The notes: generated by a model not told the origin, from the sequence alone. A stretch of 64,000 bases of DNA from Alphaproteobacteria bacterium (GCA_021774735.1 JAJFIS010000025.1:1-64000); one strand, 5' to 3'. Positions 1 through 9,043 are shown, counted from the first letter of the stretch. Numbers and translations are program-made.

Positions 1-1043
1 ATCGGTACGAGTATCATCGGTGCCAGTTTCTTCGGTGCCAGTGTCATCGGTGCCTGTGTCATCGGTGCCAGTGTCATCGGTGCCAGTGTCATCGGTGCCA
101 GTGTCATCGTCGGAGCCAGTGTCATCGGTACCGCCCGTATCTTCATCGGTGCCCGTGCCATCATCGGTGCTAGCGTCATCGGTACCAGTATCATCGGTGC
201 CGGTATCATCGGTGCCCGTGTCATCGGAGCTAGTGTCACCGGTGCTAGTATCATCGGAGCTAGTGTCACCGGTGCTAGTGTCATCGGAGCCAGTATCATC
301 GGTGCCAGTGTCATCGGTACCGGTATCATCGGTGCCAGTATCATCGGTACCGCCAGTATCATCGGCGCTAGCGTCATCGGTGCCGGTATCATCATCGGTG
401 CCCGTGTCGTCGTCGGAACCCGTGTCTTCGCCTGTGCCAGTGTCGTCATCTGAACCAGTGTCATCTGTACCGGTATCGTCGTCTGAGCCCGTGCCTTCAT
501 CTGAACCAGTGTCATCGGTACCAGTATCATCGGTGCCAGTGTCTTCGCCTGAGCCAGTGTCGTCATCTGAACCACCAGTATCATCGGTGCCAGTGTCATC
601 GTCGGAGCCAGTGTCATCGGTACCGCCCGTATCTTCATCGGTGCCCGTGCCATCATCGGTGCTAGCGTCATCGGTACCAGTATCATCGGTGCCGGTATCA
701 TCGGTACCGCCAGTATCATCGGTGCCGGTATCATCGGTACCGCCAGTATCATCGGAGCTAGTGTCGTCGTCGGAACCCGTGTCTTCGCCTGTGCCAGTGT
801 CGTCATCTGAACCAGTGTTGTCGCCAGTACCATCAGTGTCATCGGTACCGCCCGTATCTTCATCGGTGCCCGTGCCATCATCGGAGCTAGCGTCATCGGT
901 ACCAGTATCATCGGTGCCAGTGTCATCGGTACCAGTATCATCGGTGCCGGTATCATCGGTGCCCGTGTCGTCGTCGGAACCCGTGTCATCGTCGGAGCCA
1001 GTGTCATCGGTACCGCCCGTGTCTTCGCCGCCCTTATCATCGT
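1..1043 (-). repeat. 15-bp coding minisatellite (TDDTG units) with higher-order duplications
   Basis: The unit on the plus strand is close to ggtgccagtgtcatc, repeated dozens of times with 15-bp and 18-bp variants that keep the frame. A longer block (Gly-Gly-Thr, EDTG, then the run toward TSAGT) starting near 127 recurs near 619 and again near 844, which shows segmental duplication on top of the short unit. Every length change is a multiple of three, so copy number can vary without breaking the protein. Confidence 0.9.
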
Positions 1044-1545
1044 CTTGAACATTTCGGCTAACTGGTTCTGATTGCGTTTCAACCGGTTTTGCACCTTCAG
1101 TAGATTCTTGTGAGCCCACTTCCACAATTGGCGTTGTGTTTGGCTCTACGTCTAAAGTCGGAGATTCAACGCCTGCACCACTGGTGAATGCATTTGGTGA
1201 CCCACCACCCTTGGGTGGTTCTTGGTCATATGTTTCTTGAAAATGGTTTTCTTCACCTAAATTTGACTGCCCTGATGTCTGTTCACGCTCTCCCTCTGTT
1301 TCGTCATAGGCACCGCTAGGGTCGGCCCCCTCTTCGCGAGAGACACGAAATTCTTCCGGCGCATCTACACCGCCCATATGTATATTAGGTGCCGCCACTT
1401 CATCAGACGCATCCATTTCAGCACCATCGGCAATTGCTATTTCTTCAGCGTGGCGCTCATCGGCATTCTGGGCAATTTCAAGCTCAGCATCATCTTTGCT
1501 ATTCTTGTTTTTACCTTTTTCATTTACATCATCATTATCAGCCAT
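1..1545 (-). CDS. N-terminal part of a giant acidic repeat protein, probable type I secretion substrate (runs off left edge)
   Basis: Read on the minus strand, an open frame runs from ATG at 1545 to the window edge without a stop (515 codons). The first ~167 residues are non-repetitive and rich in Asp, Glu, Gly and Asn, beginning MADNDDVNEK. From about 1043 leftward the protein is almost pure Thr-Asp-Asp-Thr-Gly units with variants such as SDDDTG and EDTG. A weak GGGTGA ribosome site precedes the ATG; an in-frame GTG lies nine bases upstream. The gene is divergent from a type I secretion operon. Acidic repeat regions are common in large secreted adhesins, so export by that system is inferred. 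The C-terminal secretion signal and any RTX motifs lie outside the window. Confidence 0.75.
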   Translation of the reverse strand, partial: MADNDDVNEKGKNKNSKDDAELEIAQNADERHAEEIAIADGAEMDASDEVAAPNIHMGGVDAPEEFRVSREEGADPSGAYDETEGEREQTSGQSNLGEENHFQETYDQEPPKGGGSPNAFTSGAGVESPTLDVEPNTTPIVEVGSQESTEGAKPVETQSEPVSRNVQDDDKGGEDTGGTDDTGSDDDTGSDDDTGTDDTGTDDTGTDDTGTDDTGTDDASSDDGTGTDEDTGGTDDTDGTGDNTGSDDDTGTGEDTGSDDDTSSDDTGGTDDTGTDDTGGTDDTGTDDTGTDDASTDDGTGTDEDTGGTDDTGSDDDTGTDDTGGSDDDTGSGEDTGTDDTGTDDTGSDEGTGSDDDTGTDDTGSDDDTGTGEDTGSDDDTGTDDDTGTDDASADDTGGTDDTGTDDTGTDDTGTDDTGSDDTSTGDTSSDDTSTGDTSSDDTGTDDTGTDDTGTDDASTDDGTGTDEDTGGTDDTGSDDDTGTDDTGTDDTGTDDTGTDDTGTEETGTDDTRTD

Positions 1546-1861
1546 TTTTTTCACCCAGAGTACTTTTTTGCCTTATGCATTCATTGGTCATAGTGATGGT
1601 TACAAACTCTCCATAATCACCAAATTGAATGTATTTCACCTCACATAGTGCCTATACAAAATTAAAAAAATACCTATTTTTCATGAAAATTTTAATTAAA
1701 TCTTATGAAGCCGAACCATTAATATCTAAATGCATATTAATATTATTAGTTTACCTTGTTTATCTATACAATATATAGTGATATATACGGGCAAACTGCA
1801 AGTTAGGGCCTACATATAGTTTGTTAAAAACATAGAGACCGCCCAAGAGGAAAAGCTAGTC
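1546..1861. promoter_or_regulatory. AT-rich divergent intergenic region between the repeat protein and the secretion operon
   Basis: About 316 bases without a credible gene. The stretch 1660-1800 is strongly AT-rich with several TTAAT/ATTAA runs. Promoters for the leftward repeat-protein gene and the rightward ABC transporter operon must both lie here, but I cannot assign clear -35/-10 pairs. A TTAGGGCCT half-site at 1805 resembles the left end of the motif upstream of parA (32319), but the right half is missing. Confidence 0.5.
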
Positions 1862-3703
1862 GTGACGAATTCGTCCAATGAAACCAGCAAAAAACAACCC
1901 AGCACCCACGAGAATGGGGGCAATTCAACAGGGGAAACCGCATCACTTGCGGATACATTTTCTATATTAAACAGTGAAGTGTCCCAGCTATGGCGACAAT
2001 ATATACCACTGCTTAGAGCCGATGTTTTAATTGGTTCCTTCATGATTAATATATTAGGCCTCGGCTTGCCCGTGGTTACTCTGCAAGTCTACGACCGCAT
2101 CATTCCCAACAATGCGCTTGAAACGCTCACCTATTTGGTAGTTGGCCTGATCGTTGTCATTATGCTTGATCTTATTCTCAAAATTAGCCGCTCCTGGCTG
2201 GCGGGTTGGGCCGGCGCACAATATGAACATCAAGCTGGCCTGAATGCGATGAATAAATTGATGCGGGGCAATTTGGAAAAAATTGAATCTGTTCCAGCGG
2301 GGGTGCATTTGGACCGAATTGGTGCCATTGAACCTGTGCGCGATTTCTATGCTAGCCAAGCCTCCTTATCTTTGATTGACCTGCCTTTTGTTGTGATCTT
2401 TCTGGCTGTCATGGCCTATATCGCCGGGTGGCTGGTGCTGGTGCCCATAGCTTTGTTAATCTTTGCCATTTATGTGGCCCGAACAACTGGGGCCGGACTG
2501 CGCGGCGCTTTAGTTGAACGTTCAACATGGGATGACCGCCGGTATAATTTCCTGATTGAAGCACTCAGTGGCATTCACACGATTAAGTCCATGGCAATGG
2601 AGCGTCTCATCTTACGTCGCTATGAGCGTTTAATGAAAAGCAGTGTCACATCAGGCTATTCGGTCGCTTTCTTTTCCGGTTTTGCTCAAAATATTGGCTC
2701 CACGATATCGCAGGTTACCATGGCGGCTGTCGCGGGCATTGGCAGCATACTGGTGGTAAACACGTCCATGTCCATTGGTGCGCTTGCGGCCTGTACCTTA
2801 CTTGCTGGCCGGGTTGTGCAGCCTGTGCTGAAAGCGATGTCTTTATGGACACGTTTTCAAACTGTAACCATATCAGAAGCAAAACTTGCTGAAATGGACC
2901 TGTTGGAACCTTGCGACGGTGCGGATGCAACCGAAGCCCCCATCATTAGAACGCTCGAACTTGAGAATGCCTCTTTTCGATATTCTGATGAAGATGAAGA
3001 TATTTTGCACAGTATCGACCTTTCGCTGCAAGCCGGTGAAATTATTGGCATCTCCGGCGGCAATGGGTCTGGCAAAACGACACTGCTTCATATGTTGCTT
3101 GGGCGTTTGGAACCTACAGGTGGTAGCTTTAAAATTAACGGCGAAGACGGCAGCAAAATTAGCAATGAACTGCTCAGGCAGCAAATTGCCTATCTTTCCC
3201 AGAAGCCGGTTTTGTTTCAGGGCTCCGTGCTTGAAAATCTCACCATGTTCGATCTTGAACATAACCTTGATAAAGCTCTCATCCTTGCCGAAAAATTGGG
3301 ATTAGACATGGTTTTTGCCCGCCAACCTGAAGGCTATGACACCCCGCTGGGTGATACCGCTGGCAGTGCCATCCCCGGCGGTGTAGCGCAGCGCATTAAT
3401 ATGGTCCGGGCACTGGTGAATGAACCAAATGTAATCTTATTTGATGAAGCCAATGCCTCACTAGACAGCAGCAGTGAAACCCAATTGCGCCACTTGCTGC
3501 AAGAATATAAAGGTAAAGCCACGATTGTTATTGTAACCTACCGGCCCTCACTTTTAGCTCTAGCTGACCGGCGCTTTCTTTTAGATAGCGGTACACTTTC
3601 CCCAATGAAAAATGTTGGCCGAAATCAACCTGATGCCAAATCAATTGCCCCCATGAAAGCTGAGCTATCCATAAAGCAACCTGATGATGGAGGTGGCTCA
3701 TGA
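1862..3703 (+). CDS. Type I secretion ABC transporter subunit 1 (degenerate H-loop)
   Basis: A 613-residue ABC exporter half-transporter with an N-terminal membrane domain (about residues 50-340) and a nucleotide-binding domain. Walker A is GGNGSGKTT near residue 400, the signature region reads PGGVAQR near 504, and Walker B is ILFDEA near 525. The switch histidine is replaced by tyrosine (VTYRPS, near 559). There is no C39-like N-terminal domain. The start is GTG, with AGAGGA about 12 bases upstream. The stop overlaps the next gene by four bases (ATGA), so the two are translationally coupled. Together with the next ABC gene and the HlyD gene it should form an inner-membrane exporter, most likely for the divergent repeat protein. 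Family assignment is firm; the substrate is inferred. Confidence 0.9.
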   Translation: MTNSSNETSKKQPSTHENGGNSTGETASLADTFSILNSEVSQLWRQYIPLLRADVLIGSFMINILGLGLPVVTLQVYDRIIPNNALETLTYLVVGLIVVIMLDLILKISRSWLAGWAGAQYEHQAGLNAMNKLMRGNLEKIESVPAGVHLDRIGAIEPVRDFYASQASLSLIDLPFVVIFLAVMAYIAGWLVLVPIALLIFAIYVARTTGAGLRGALVERSTWDDRRYNFLIEALSGIHTIKSMAMERLILRRYERLMKSSVTSGYSVAFFSGFAQNIGSTISQVTMAAVAGIGSILVVNTSMSIGALAACTLLAGRVVQPVLKAMSLWTRFQTVTISEAKLAEMDLLEPCDGADATEAPIIRTLELENASFRYSDEDEDILHSIDLSLQAGEIIGISGGNGSGKTTLLHMLLGRLEPTGGSFKINGEDGSKISNELLRQQIAYLSQKPVLFQGSVLENLTMFDLEHNLDKALILAEKLGLDMVFARQPEGYDTPLGDTAGSAIPGGVAQRINMVRALVNEPNVILFDEANASLDSSSETQLRHLLQEYKGKATIVIVTYRPSLLALADRRFLLDSGTLSPMKNVGRNQPDAKSIAPMKAELSIKQPDDGGGS

Positions 3704-5901
3704 AGTCCCCCGTGAGCACCAGCCTGCGTAGCTCCACGAAGCGTCGGGCCCGTTTAAGTACGGTTGCCACCGATCAGTTAGCGTCGGCTTTGCAACAGGG
3801 TAGTCTTGGGGCTTTTGAAGCCAAGTCAGAATATGCTGGGGCCCTTATGCCACTTCTTCAAGCGTTAGGGTGGCGCGGAAGTATGCGGGAACTGGCCGAA
3901 GCTCTGCCCCATTTCGCAGACACTTTAGAGCTTAATGACTTAAGAAATATTTTAGCCTCTCTTGGTTATAAAACCATAAGCAGGGCGCTGGAAGCTGGGG
4001 ACGAACTAGATGAACGCCTTTTCCCCAACCTATTAATAGAAAGTGACGGCAACGTCAAAGTGCTAACAACCCGTGATGGGGCAGACATCCAATTATTTGA
4101 TTGCCGCCGTCAGCAAACATTCACGGTTGCCGCCAGTGAACTTTCTGGCAAAGTCTATCTGGTTACTCTAGCTGAAGACGATGAAATCACTGAAAAGGAA
4201 ACCAAAGACAATTGGGCCGCTTCGGTCCTTAGGCGCTTTAAAAGTTCCTTGTGGCAACTGCTTACCATGACCTTTATTTTAAACTTGATGTCCTTGATTG
4301 TGCCGCTATTCATCATGACCCTATATGATCAAGTCATACCTTCGCACAGCATTAGAGTTTTAGGCTGGTTAGGCGTAGGGCTACTTTTAGCTTTTGGTTT
4401 TGAAACAGTCATCCGGCTATTTCGCGCCAAGCTTATTGCCTTCGTTGGAGCCCGCATCGAACATACAGTGGCCGTAAATGCCTTTCGGCAAATATTACAC
4501 CTGCCTGCCAACATGACCGAGACCGCCCCTCTGGGCTCTCAGGTTGCGCGCATCCGGGGCTTTGATGGCATGCGGGATATTTTTACAAGCGTTCTTGCCA
4601 CCGTCATTTTAGAACTACCTTTTGTTTTGATTTTCATTGGCGTTATCGCATGGCTTGGCGGCATGCTGGCGTTAATTCCCATTGTTATGGCGCTGCTTTT
4701 TGCTGTGGTTTGGTTCACGCTTGGCCCATCATTAAAGAGAGCCGTTGCGACCGCCTCAACGTTAAAAGCAACCCGTCACAGCTTTCTGGTGGAAGCAATT
4801 TCCAACATGCGGGCATTGAAAGAGTTAAGCGCTGAAACTGTTTGGCTAGAACGGTACCGTGAACTTTCAGCCACAACCTCGGTTGCCCATCATAAAACGG
4901 CACAGTTATCCTTTGTTTTCCAGTCTATTGCCCAGTCTATAATGATGATTGCTGGTCTTTCGGCCATCGTCGGCGGGGTTATGCTGGTGTTAGCTGGTGA
5001 TTTAACTATTGGTGGCATGATAGCTATTTCAGCTCTCATTTGGCGGGTGTTATCCCCGGTTCAAAACTTATTTTTGACCTTGGCGCGCGCAACCCAAATC
5101 AAAGTATCTATTGGTCAAGTAAACCAATTAATGCGCATGCAAAATGAAGATGATGGAAGTGCTGTCACATCAGGAATGGAGCGCCACTGGGATGGTGAGA
5201 TATCGCTTCAGCGCGTATCTTTTCGCTATCACCAATTGGCTGAGCCCGCACTTCTCGGCGTAACATTGGACATTAAACCCGGTGAGATGATCGCGGTAAG
5301 TGGCCCGAATGGTGCTGGAAAATCATCTATCTTGCGCTTGATCTTAAGCCTTCATCGCCCTCAAGCTGGTCAAATAACAATTGATGGCCTTGATATTCGC
5401 CAGATAAACCCCGCCCAGTTCCGCCAAGCTGTGGCCTATGTGCCGCAACAGGTTCATCTATTTCATGGCACTATTGCCCAAAATTTACGGTTAGCAAACC
5501 CGGTTGCCAGTGACGAAGACTTAATTTCTGCCTGTCGCTTGTCCGGTCTAGAAGCGGAAGTGAACAATTTACCTGACGGCCTAAACACTCGGATCGGTGA
5601 TCAAGCTATATCGCAATTGAATGCGGGATTTAAACAAAAATTATCATTGGCGAGAGCCTATGTAAAAAAAGCCAGTATCATCTTAATGGATGAGCCTGCA
5701 ATGATGCTTGACAATGAAGGGGATGCCGCCCTTATGGACGCGCTTAGAACAATCAAAGGCAGCGCCACAATCATCATGATCTCCCATCGTCCCAGCCACA
5801 TCAAAATTGCTGATAAGCTGGTACTTATGAACCAAGGAACCATCGCCGCTATGGGGCCCCCAGAAGCGGTGATGGAACAAATACCAGGAGGACTAGGATG
5901 A
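3700..5901 (+). CDS. Type I secretion ABC transporter subunit 2 (C39-like domain, degenerate signature)
   Basis: A 733-residue half-transporter. Residues 1 to about 170 form a C39-peptidase-like domain with no obvious catalytic cysteine motif, as in the chaperone-like domains of RTX exporters. Membrane segments follow, then a nucleotide-binding domain with Walker A GPNGAGKSS (near 535), Walker B ILMDEP (near 663) and an intact switch histidine (ISHRPS, near 695). The signature motif is LNAGFKQK instead of LSGGQ (near 640). It overlaps the upstream ABC gene and the downstream HlyD gene by four bases each. The defects complement those of subunit 1, which points to an obligate heterodimer. Confidence 0.9.
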   Translation: MKSPVSTSLRSSTKRRARLSTVATDQLASALQQGSLGAFEAKSEYAGALMPLLQALGWRGSMRELAEALPHFADTLELNDLRNILASLGYKTISRALEAGDELDERLFPNLLIESDGNVKVLTTRDGADIQLFDCRRQQTFTVAASELSGKVYLVTLAEDDEITEKETKDNWAASVLRRFKSSLWQLLTMTFILNLMSLIVPLFIMTLYDQVIPSHSIRVLGWLGVGLLLAFGFETVIRLFRAKLIAFVGARIEHTVAVNAFRQILHLPANMTETAPLGSQVARIRGFDGMRDIFTSVLATVILELPFVLIFIGVIAWLGGMLALIPIVMALLFAVVWFTLGPSLKRAVATASTLKATRHSFLVEAISNMRALKELSAETVWLERYRELSATTSVAHHKTAQLSFVFQSIAQSIMMIAGLSAIVGGVMLVLAGDLTIGGMIAISALIWRVLSPVQNLFLTLARATQIKVSIGQVNQLMRMQNEDDGSAVTSGMERHWDGEISLQRVSFRYHQLAEPALLGVTLDIKPGEMIAVSGPNGAGKSSILRLILSLHRPQAGQITIDGLDIRQINPAQFRQAVAYVPQQVHLFHGTIAQNLRLANPVASDEDLISACRLSGLEAEVNNLPDGLNTRIGDQAISQLNAGFKQKLSLARAYVKKASIILMDEPAMMLDNEGDAALMDALRTIKGSATIIMISHRPSHIKIADKLVLMNQGTIAAMGPPEAVMEQIPGGLG

Positions 5902-7310
5902 GCAAGCTTGACCTAGAGACGTCAGCGAGCCCGACGCCAAAACAGACGGACCTTATTGCTTCTGAGAGCAATAGCATAAGCCCTCTGACGCTTCAGTCTA
6001 TTAGCCGGGAAGATGCCAGCCTACTGGCGCGCTCGGTAATTTTGGAAGAAACAGACCCTCCCGGTGCCATTCGAACCGCAATCATTATCATAAGTGCCTT
6101 TGTTGTTGTGTTTTTGGTATGGGCGGCCTTCACTGAATTTGATGAAAAGTCCGTGGCAGAAGGCGAAATAGTACCTCTGTTACAAATCCAACAAGTTCAG
6201 CATCTTGAAGGCGGTATCATAGGTGCCATCCGAGTAAGCGAAGGTGAAACTGTCACTGAAGGGCAGACCCTATTACAAATGGATGATACGGCCATCCGCG
6301 CTGAACGGGATGCGCTGGCTGCCCGCGTTGCCGCGCTCGGCTTACAAGCTGAACGTTTGCGCGCCTTTGCTGCGGAAAGTGCCCCCAATTTTGACCAATG
6401 GAAAAACACTTATTCCGAAATGACAGCGAACCAGCAAAGTGCTTACGACACTGCCGTTAAAAACCGCGCTGCCCGCATTAGAGGCCTTAACGCACAAATC
6501 ACGGCCCGCAGAGAAGAAATTAATGGTCTCAAAGCTAGGGCGGACAGTCTGGTGCTGCAAGCGGCTTCGACCCAAGAAAAACTTGATATGAACAATGAGC
6601 TGCTAGCAAAAGGCTTAACCAGCAAAGTGGTCAATTTGGACATTAAGACCACCCTTGCCCGCATTAGTGGTGATTTAGCCCAAACCCAAGCTGATATCTC
6701 CCGCGCTGATGCTACTTTGGCCGAGGCGATTAGCCGTAAAGCAGAACTTATTTTTGAAATGAGCCAGTCGGCGCTTGTTGAACTAAGCCAAACAGACGGC
6801 GAGTTAGGAGCCCAGACAGAGCGGCTAAAGCGCCTTAATGACCAGCTCGCGCGCACCCGTGTTCGGGCCCCAATTGCAGGCAAAATAAGTGGCATGCTAT
6901 TCAATCGCCCCGGCATTGTTGTTAAGCCCGGCGATATCATGCTCTCCGTTGTGCCACAGCAAAATGATTTGGTAGCCGACGTGCGCATTCCAGCGTCTGA
7001 TATCGGTCATATCATTGTCGGGGCATCGGCCCTTGTGAAAGTTGATAGCTATAAATTTGGCCGTGTCGGCGGCGTTAACGGAACGGTTACCCGCATCAGC
7101 GCCACCAGCTTTGAAGACAAAGAAGGCGAACGCTTCTTCCGTGCCCGCGTTAAACTAGATAGCAATTTCATCGGTAGTGACCCAAGCAATAATCGTATAG
7201 TTCCAGGTATGACCGTTGTGGCTGATATTAAAACCGGTCAGAAGAGCCTACTTGCTTATCTGCTACGGCCCATCACCGTTTCACTGGATCAGGCTTTCGC
7301 TGAACGCTAA
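5898..7310 (+). CDS. HlyD-family periplasmic adaptor (membrane fusion protein)
   Basis: A 470-residue protein with a cytoplasmic N-terminus, one membrane segment near residues 53-75, a biotinyl-lipoyl-like half around GGIIGAIRVSEGETV, a long Ala/Glu/Arg-rich coiled coil (about 130-300), the second lipoyl half (RTRVRAPIAGKI) and a C-terminal beta-barrel ending near the HlyD-type signature PGMTVVADIKTG. It bridges the ABC exporter and an outer-membrane TolC-type channel. It starts in an ATGA overlap with the ABC gene. No TolC-like gene follows, so the outer-membrane partner is probably encoded elsewhere. Confidence 0.92.
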   Translation: MSKLDLETSASPTPKQTDLIASESNSISPLTLQSISREDASLLARSVILEETDPPGAIRTAIIIISAFVVVFLVWAAFTEFDEKSVAEGEIVPLLQIQQVQHLEGGIIGAIRVSEGETVTEGQTLLQMDDTAIRAERDALAARVAALGLQAERLRAFAAESAPNFDQWKNTYSEMTANQQSAYDTAVKNRAARIRGLNAQITARREEINGLKARADSLVLQAASTQEKLDMNNELLAKGLTSKVVNLDIKTTLARISGDLAQTQADISRADATLAEAISRKAELIFEMSQSALVELSQTDGELGAQTERLKRLNDQLARTRVRAPIAGKISGMLFNRPGIVVKPGDIMLSVVPQQNDLVADVRIPASDIGHIIVGASALVKVDSYKFGRVGGVNGTVTRISATSFEDKEGERFFRARVKLDSNFIGSDPSNNRIVPGMTVVADIKTGQKSLLAYLLRPITVSLDQAFAER

Positions 7311-7328
7311 CAACTGTTGAGATATCCA

Positions 7329-7973
7329 ATGCCCCGCCAATTTTCTAAAGAAAAAGCCCGCCTTTTCTTTGAAAAATTTCATGCCCTGAACCCAGAGCCA
7401 AAGGGCGAGCTAGATTATGTTAATGATTATACGCTGCTCGTAGCTGTTGTGCTTAGCGCACAAGCAACCGATGTTGGTGTCAATAAAGCGACCAAAAAGC
7501 TATTTCAAATTGCCAACACGCCTGAGAAAATGATCGCACTAGGGTTGGACGGCATTATAAGTCACGTTAAGACCATCGGGCTATATAATGCCAAAGCCAA
7601 AAATATCTTAGGCTTAAGTCAGATATTAGTAGCTGAGCATAACTCGAAAGTACCAAACCGCCGTGAAGCGCTGGAAGCCTTGCCCGGTGTCGGCCGCAAA
7701 ACGGCAAATGTTGTACTTAACATTGCCTTTGGCCAAACAACCCACGCGGTGGATACTCATATATTTCGTCTGGGCAATCGCACTGGACTTGCTACCGGTA
7801 AAACCCCGCTGGCGGTCGAGAAAAAACTAATCCGCTTGGTACCAGATATCTACGGCCAGCACGCTCATCACTGGCTCATTCTGCATGGGCGTTATATTTG
7901 CAAAGCGCGGACGCCCAACTGTGGGTCTTGCCCTGTGTATGATCTTTGTGGCTATCAGGCCAAATCTGTATAA
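7329..7973 (+). CDS. nth: Endonuclease III (DNA glycosylase/AP lyase)
   Basis: Base-excision repair enzyme removing oxidised pyrimidines. The helix-hairpin-helix LPGVGRKTANVVL carries the catalytic lysine, the catalytic aspartate is in VDTHIFRLGNRTG, and the C-terminal 4Fe-4S cluster has the canonical C-x6-C-x2-C-x5-C spacing (CKARTPNC...C...C). Length of about 214 residues is normal. I chose ATG 7329 over the upstream in-frame TTG at 7317 because the protein then begins near MPRQFSKE, as expected. It follows the HlyD gene closely but is functionally unrelated. Confidence 0.95.
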   Translation: MPRQFSKEKARLFFEKFHALNPEPKGELDYVNDYTLLVAVVLSAQATDVGVNKATKKLFQIANTPEKMIALGLDGIISHVKTIGLYNAKAKNILGLSQILVAEHNSKVPNRREALEALPGVGRKTANVVLNIAFGQTTHAVDTHIFRLGNRTGLATGKTPLAVEKKLIRLVPDIYGQHAHHWLILHGRYICKARTPNCGSCPVYDLCGYQAKSV

Positions 7974-8006
7974 ACTAGGGTGTGAATAAATAAAGCTGCG
8001 GAAAAT

Positions 8007-8585
8007 ATGATGAAGGATATATCTAACAACCTGGGAGCCCAAACCATGGTTCCTCCCCTTTTGGAAAAGGCCGCAGGTTATGGTGCCCGTGCCATTGTTG
8101 CCTCGGTTGTTTTAATATTTTTCGGCTTAATGACTGATATGCTAATCTTTGATGCCGCTTCCGCCATGGCACCGCAGTGGAACCTGCTCTTTTTTATCAC
8201 CGCCTTAACCCTCGGCCTATTGATGTATCAATTTTCTAACCGCTCTACCGAGGCGGGGCTTACATTTTTCGTGCTTTTTATATTTGCACGGCTTCTTGAT
8301 ATCGTTGTTGCCGTCAAGGCCTCAATGATACCCGGCGCGGTCATCTCAGCAATATTAATACTCATTTTATCTGGCTTCATGGGCTTTGGTTTGTTTGGTA
8401 TGGGAAGGGTTAACGAAAGCGGCATTGTGGATGAGACAATGACTAGGCCCGATGGCTTTTCATTCCTCAAACTATTGGGGCCATTCGCTGTGCTTTTAAT
8501 GCTGATTATCATAGCTACTTTGCTCTCAGTAGCATCAGGCTCAGAGATCATTGACATTACACCTATTGTTCAAGAGTCAGATTAA
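8007..8585 (+). CDS. Hypothetical inner-membrane protein
   Basis: 192 residues with several hydrophobic segments (about 28-48, 60-75, 85-105, 110-130 and 152-175), no signal-peptide cleavage motif and no family I recognise. The stop overlaps the start of the HIT-family gene (TAATG), so the two are probably co-transcribed. A second ATG lies one codon downstream. Confidence 0.7.
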   Translation: MMKDISNNLGAQTMVPPLLEKAAGYGARAIVASVVLIFFGLMTDMLIFDAASAMAPQWNLLFFITALTLGLLMYQFSNRSTEAGLTFFVLFIFARLLDIVVAVKASMIPGAVISAILILILSGFMGFGLFGMGRVNESGIVDETMTRPDGFSFLKLLGPFAVLLMLIIIATLLSVASGSEIIDITPIVQESD

Positions 8586-8986
8586 TGTTTACCCTCGATG
8601 CACAATTGGCCGCTGATACAGCCTTCATAACACGCTTTAAACTATGCCAAGTTTTGCTGATGAAGGATGCCCATTACCCATGGATAATTTTGGTGCCGGA
8701 GCGCGAAGATATTGAAGAAATTCATCAACTAAGCCCTGCCGACCAAGCCCAATTGATGCAAGAGGTTACCCATGTATCAGAAAAACTAGCAAAGGCTTTT
8801 CAGGCCGACAAAATTAACGTTGGGGCGCTTGGCAATGTCGTATCTCAGCTGCATGTGCATGTCATTGCCCGTTTTACGCAAGACCCAGCCTGGCCCGCCC
8901 CTGTGTGGGGCTTTGGCCCGCCCGCACCCTATGCTGACGGCGACCTGGAAGTGTGGACCGAAGGCCTGCAAAAGATACTTGTATAA
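8585..8986 (+). CDS. HIT-family nucleotide-binding protein
   Basis: 133-residue HIT domain protein. The histidine-triad region reads QLHVHVIAR, so the first histidine of the HxHxH triad is replaced by glutamine while the second and third remain. Members of this family hydrolyse or transfer nucleotides from substrates such as dinucleotide polyphosphates or AMP conjugates; the substrate here is unknown. WPAPVWG further on is a motif I associate with one proteobacterial HIT subgroup. The start overlaps the upstream stop. Confidence 0.88.
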   Translation: MFTLDAQLAADTAFITRFKLCQVLLMKDAHYPWIILVPEREDIEEIHQLSPADQAQLMQEVTHVSEKLAKAFQADKINVGALGNVVSQLHVHVIARFTQDPAWPAPVWGFGPPAPYADGDLEVWTEGLQKILV

Positions 8987-9043
8987 AACTAGTGCGCTCA
9001 TTACCGTAGCTATGGGTGGAATAAATTATTTGGGGGTAAAATC

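Noticed and set aside
1-1043. CRISPR-like array
   Set aside because: Units are 15-18 bp, contiguous without spacers, and in frame; this is a coding minisatellite.
20-1048. Plus-strand ORF of Val-Ser-Ser-Val-Pro repeats
   Set aside because: It is the antisense reading of the TDDTG repeat. It has no ribosome site, and the minus strand has a longer frame with a unique N-terminus and a sensible neighbour.
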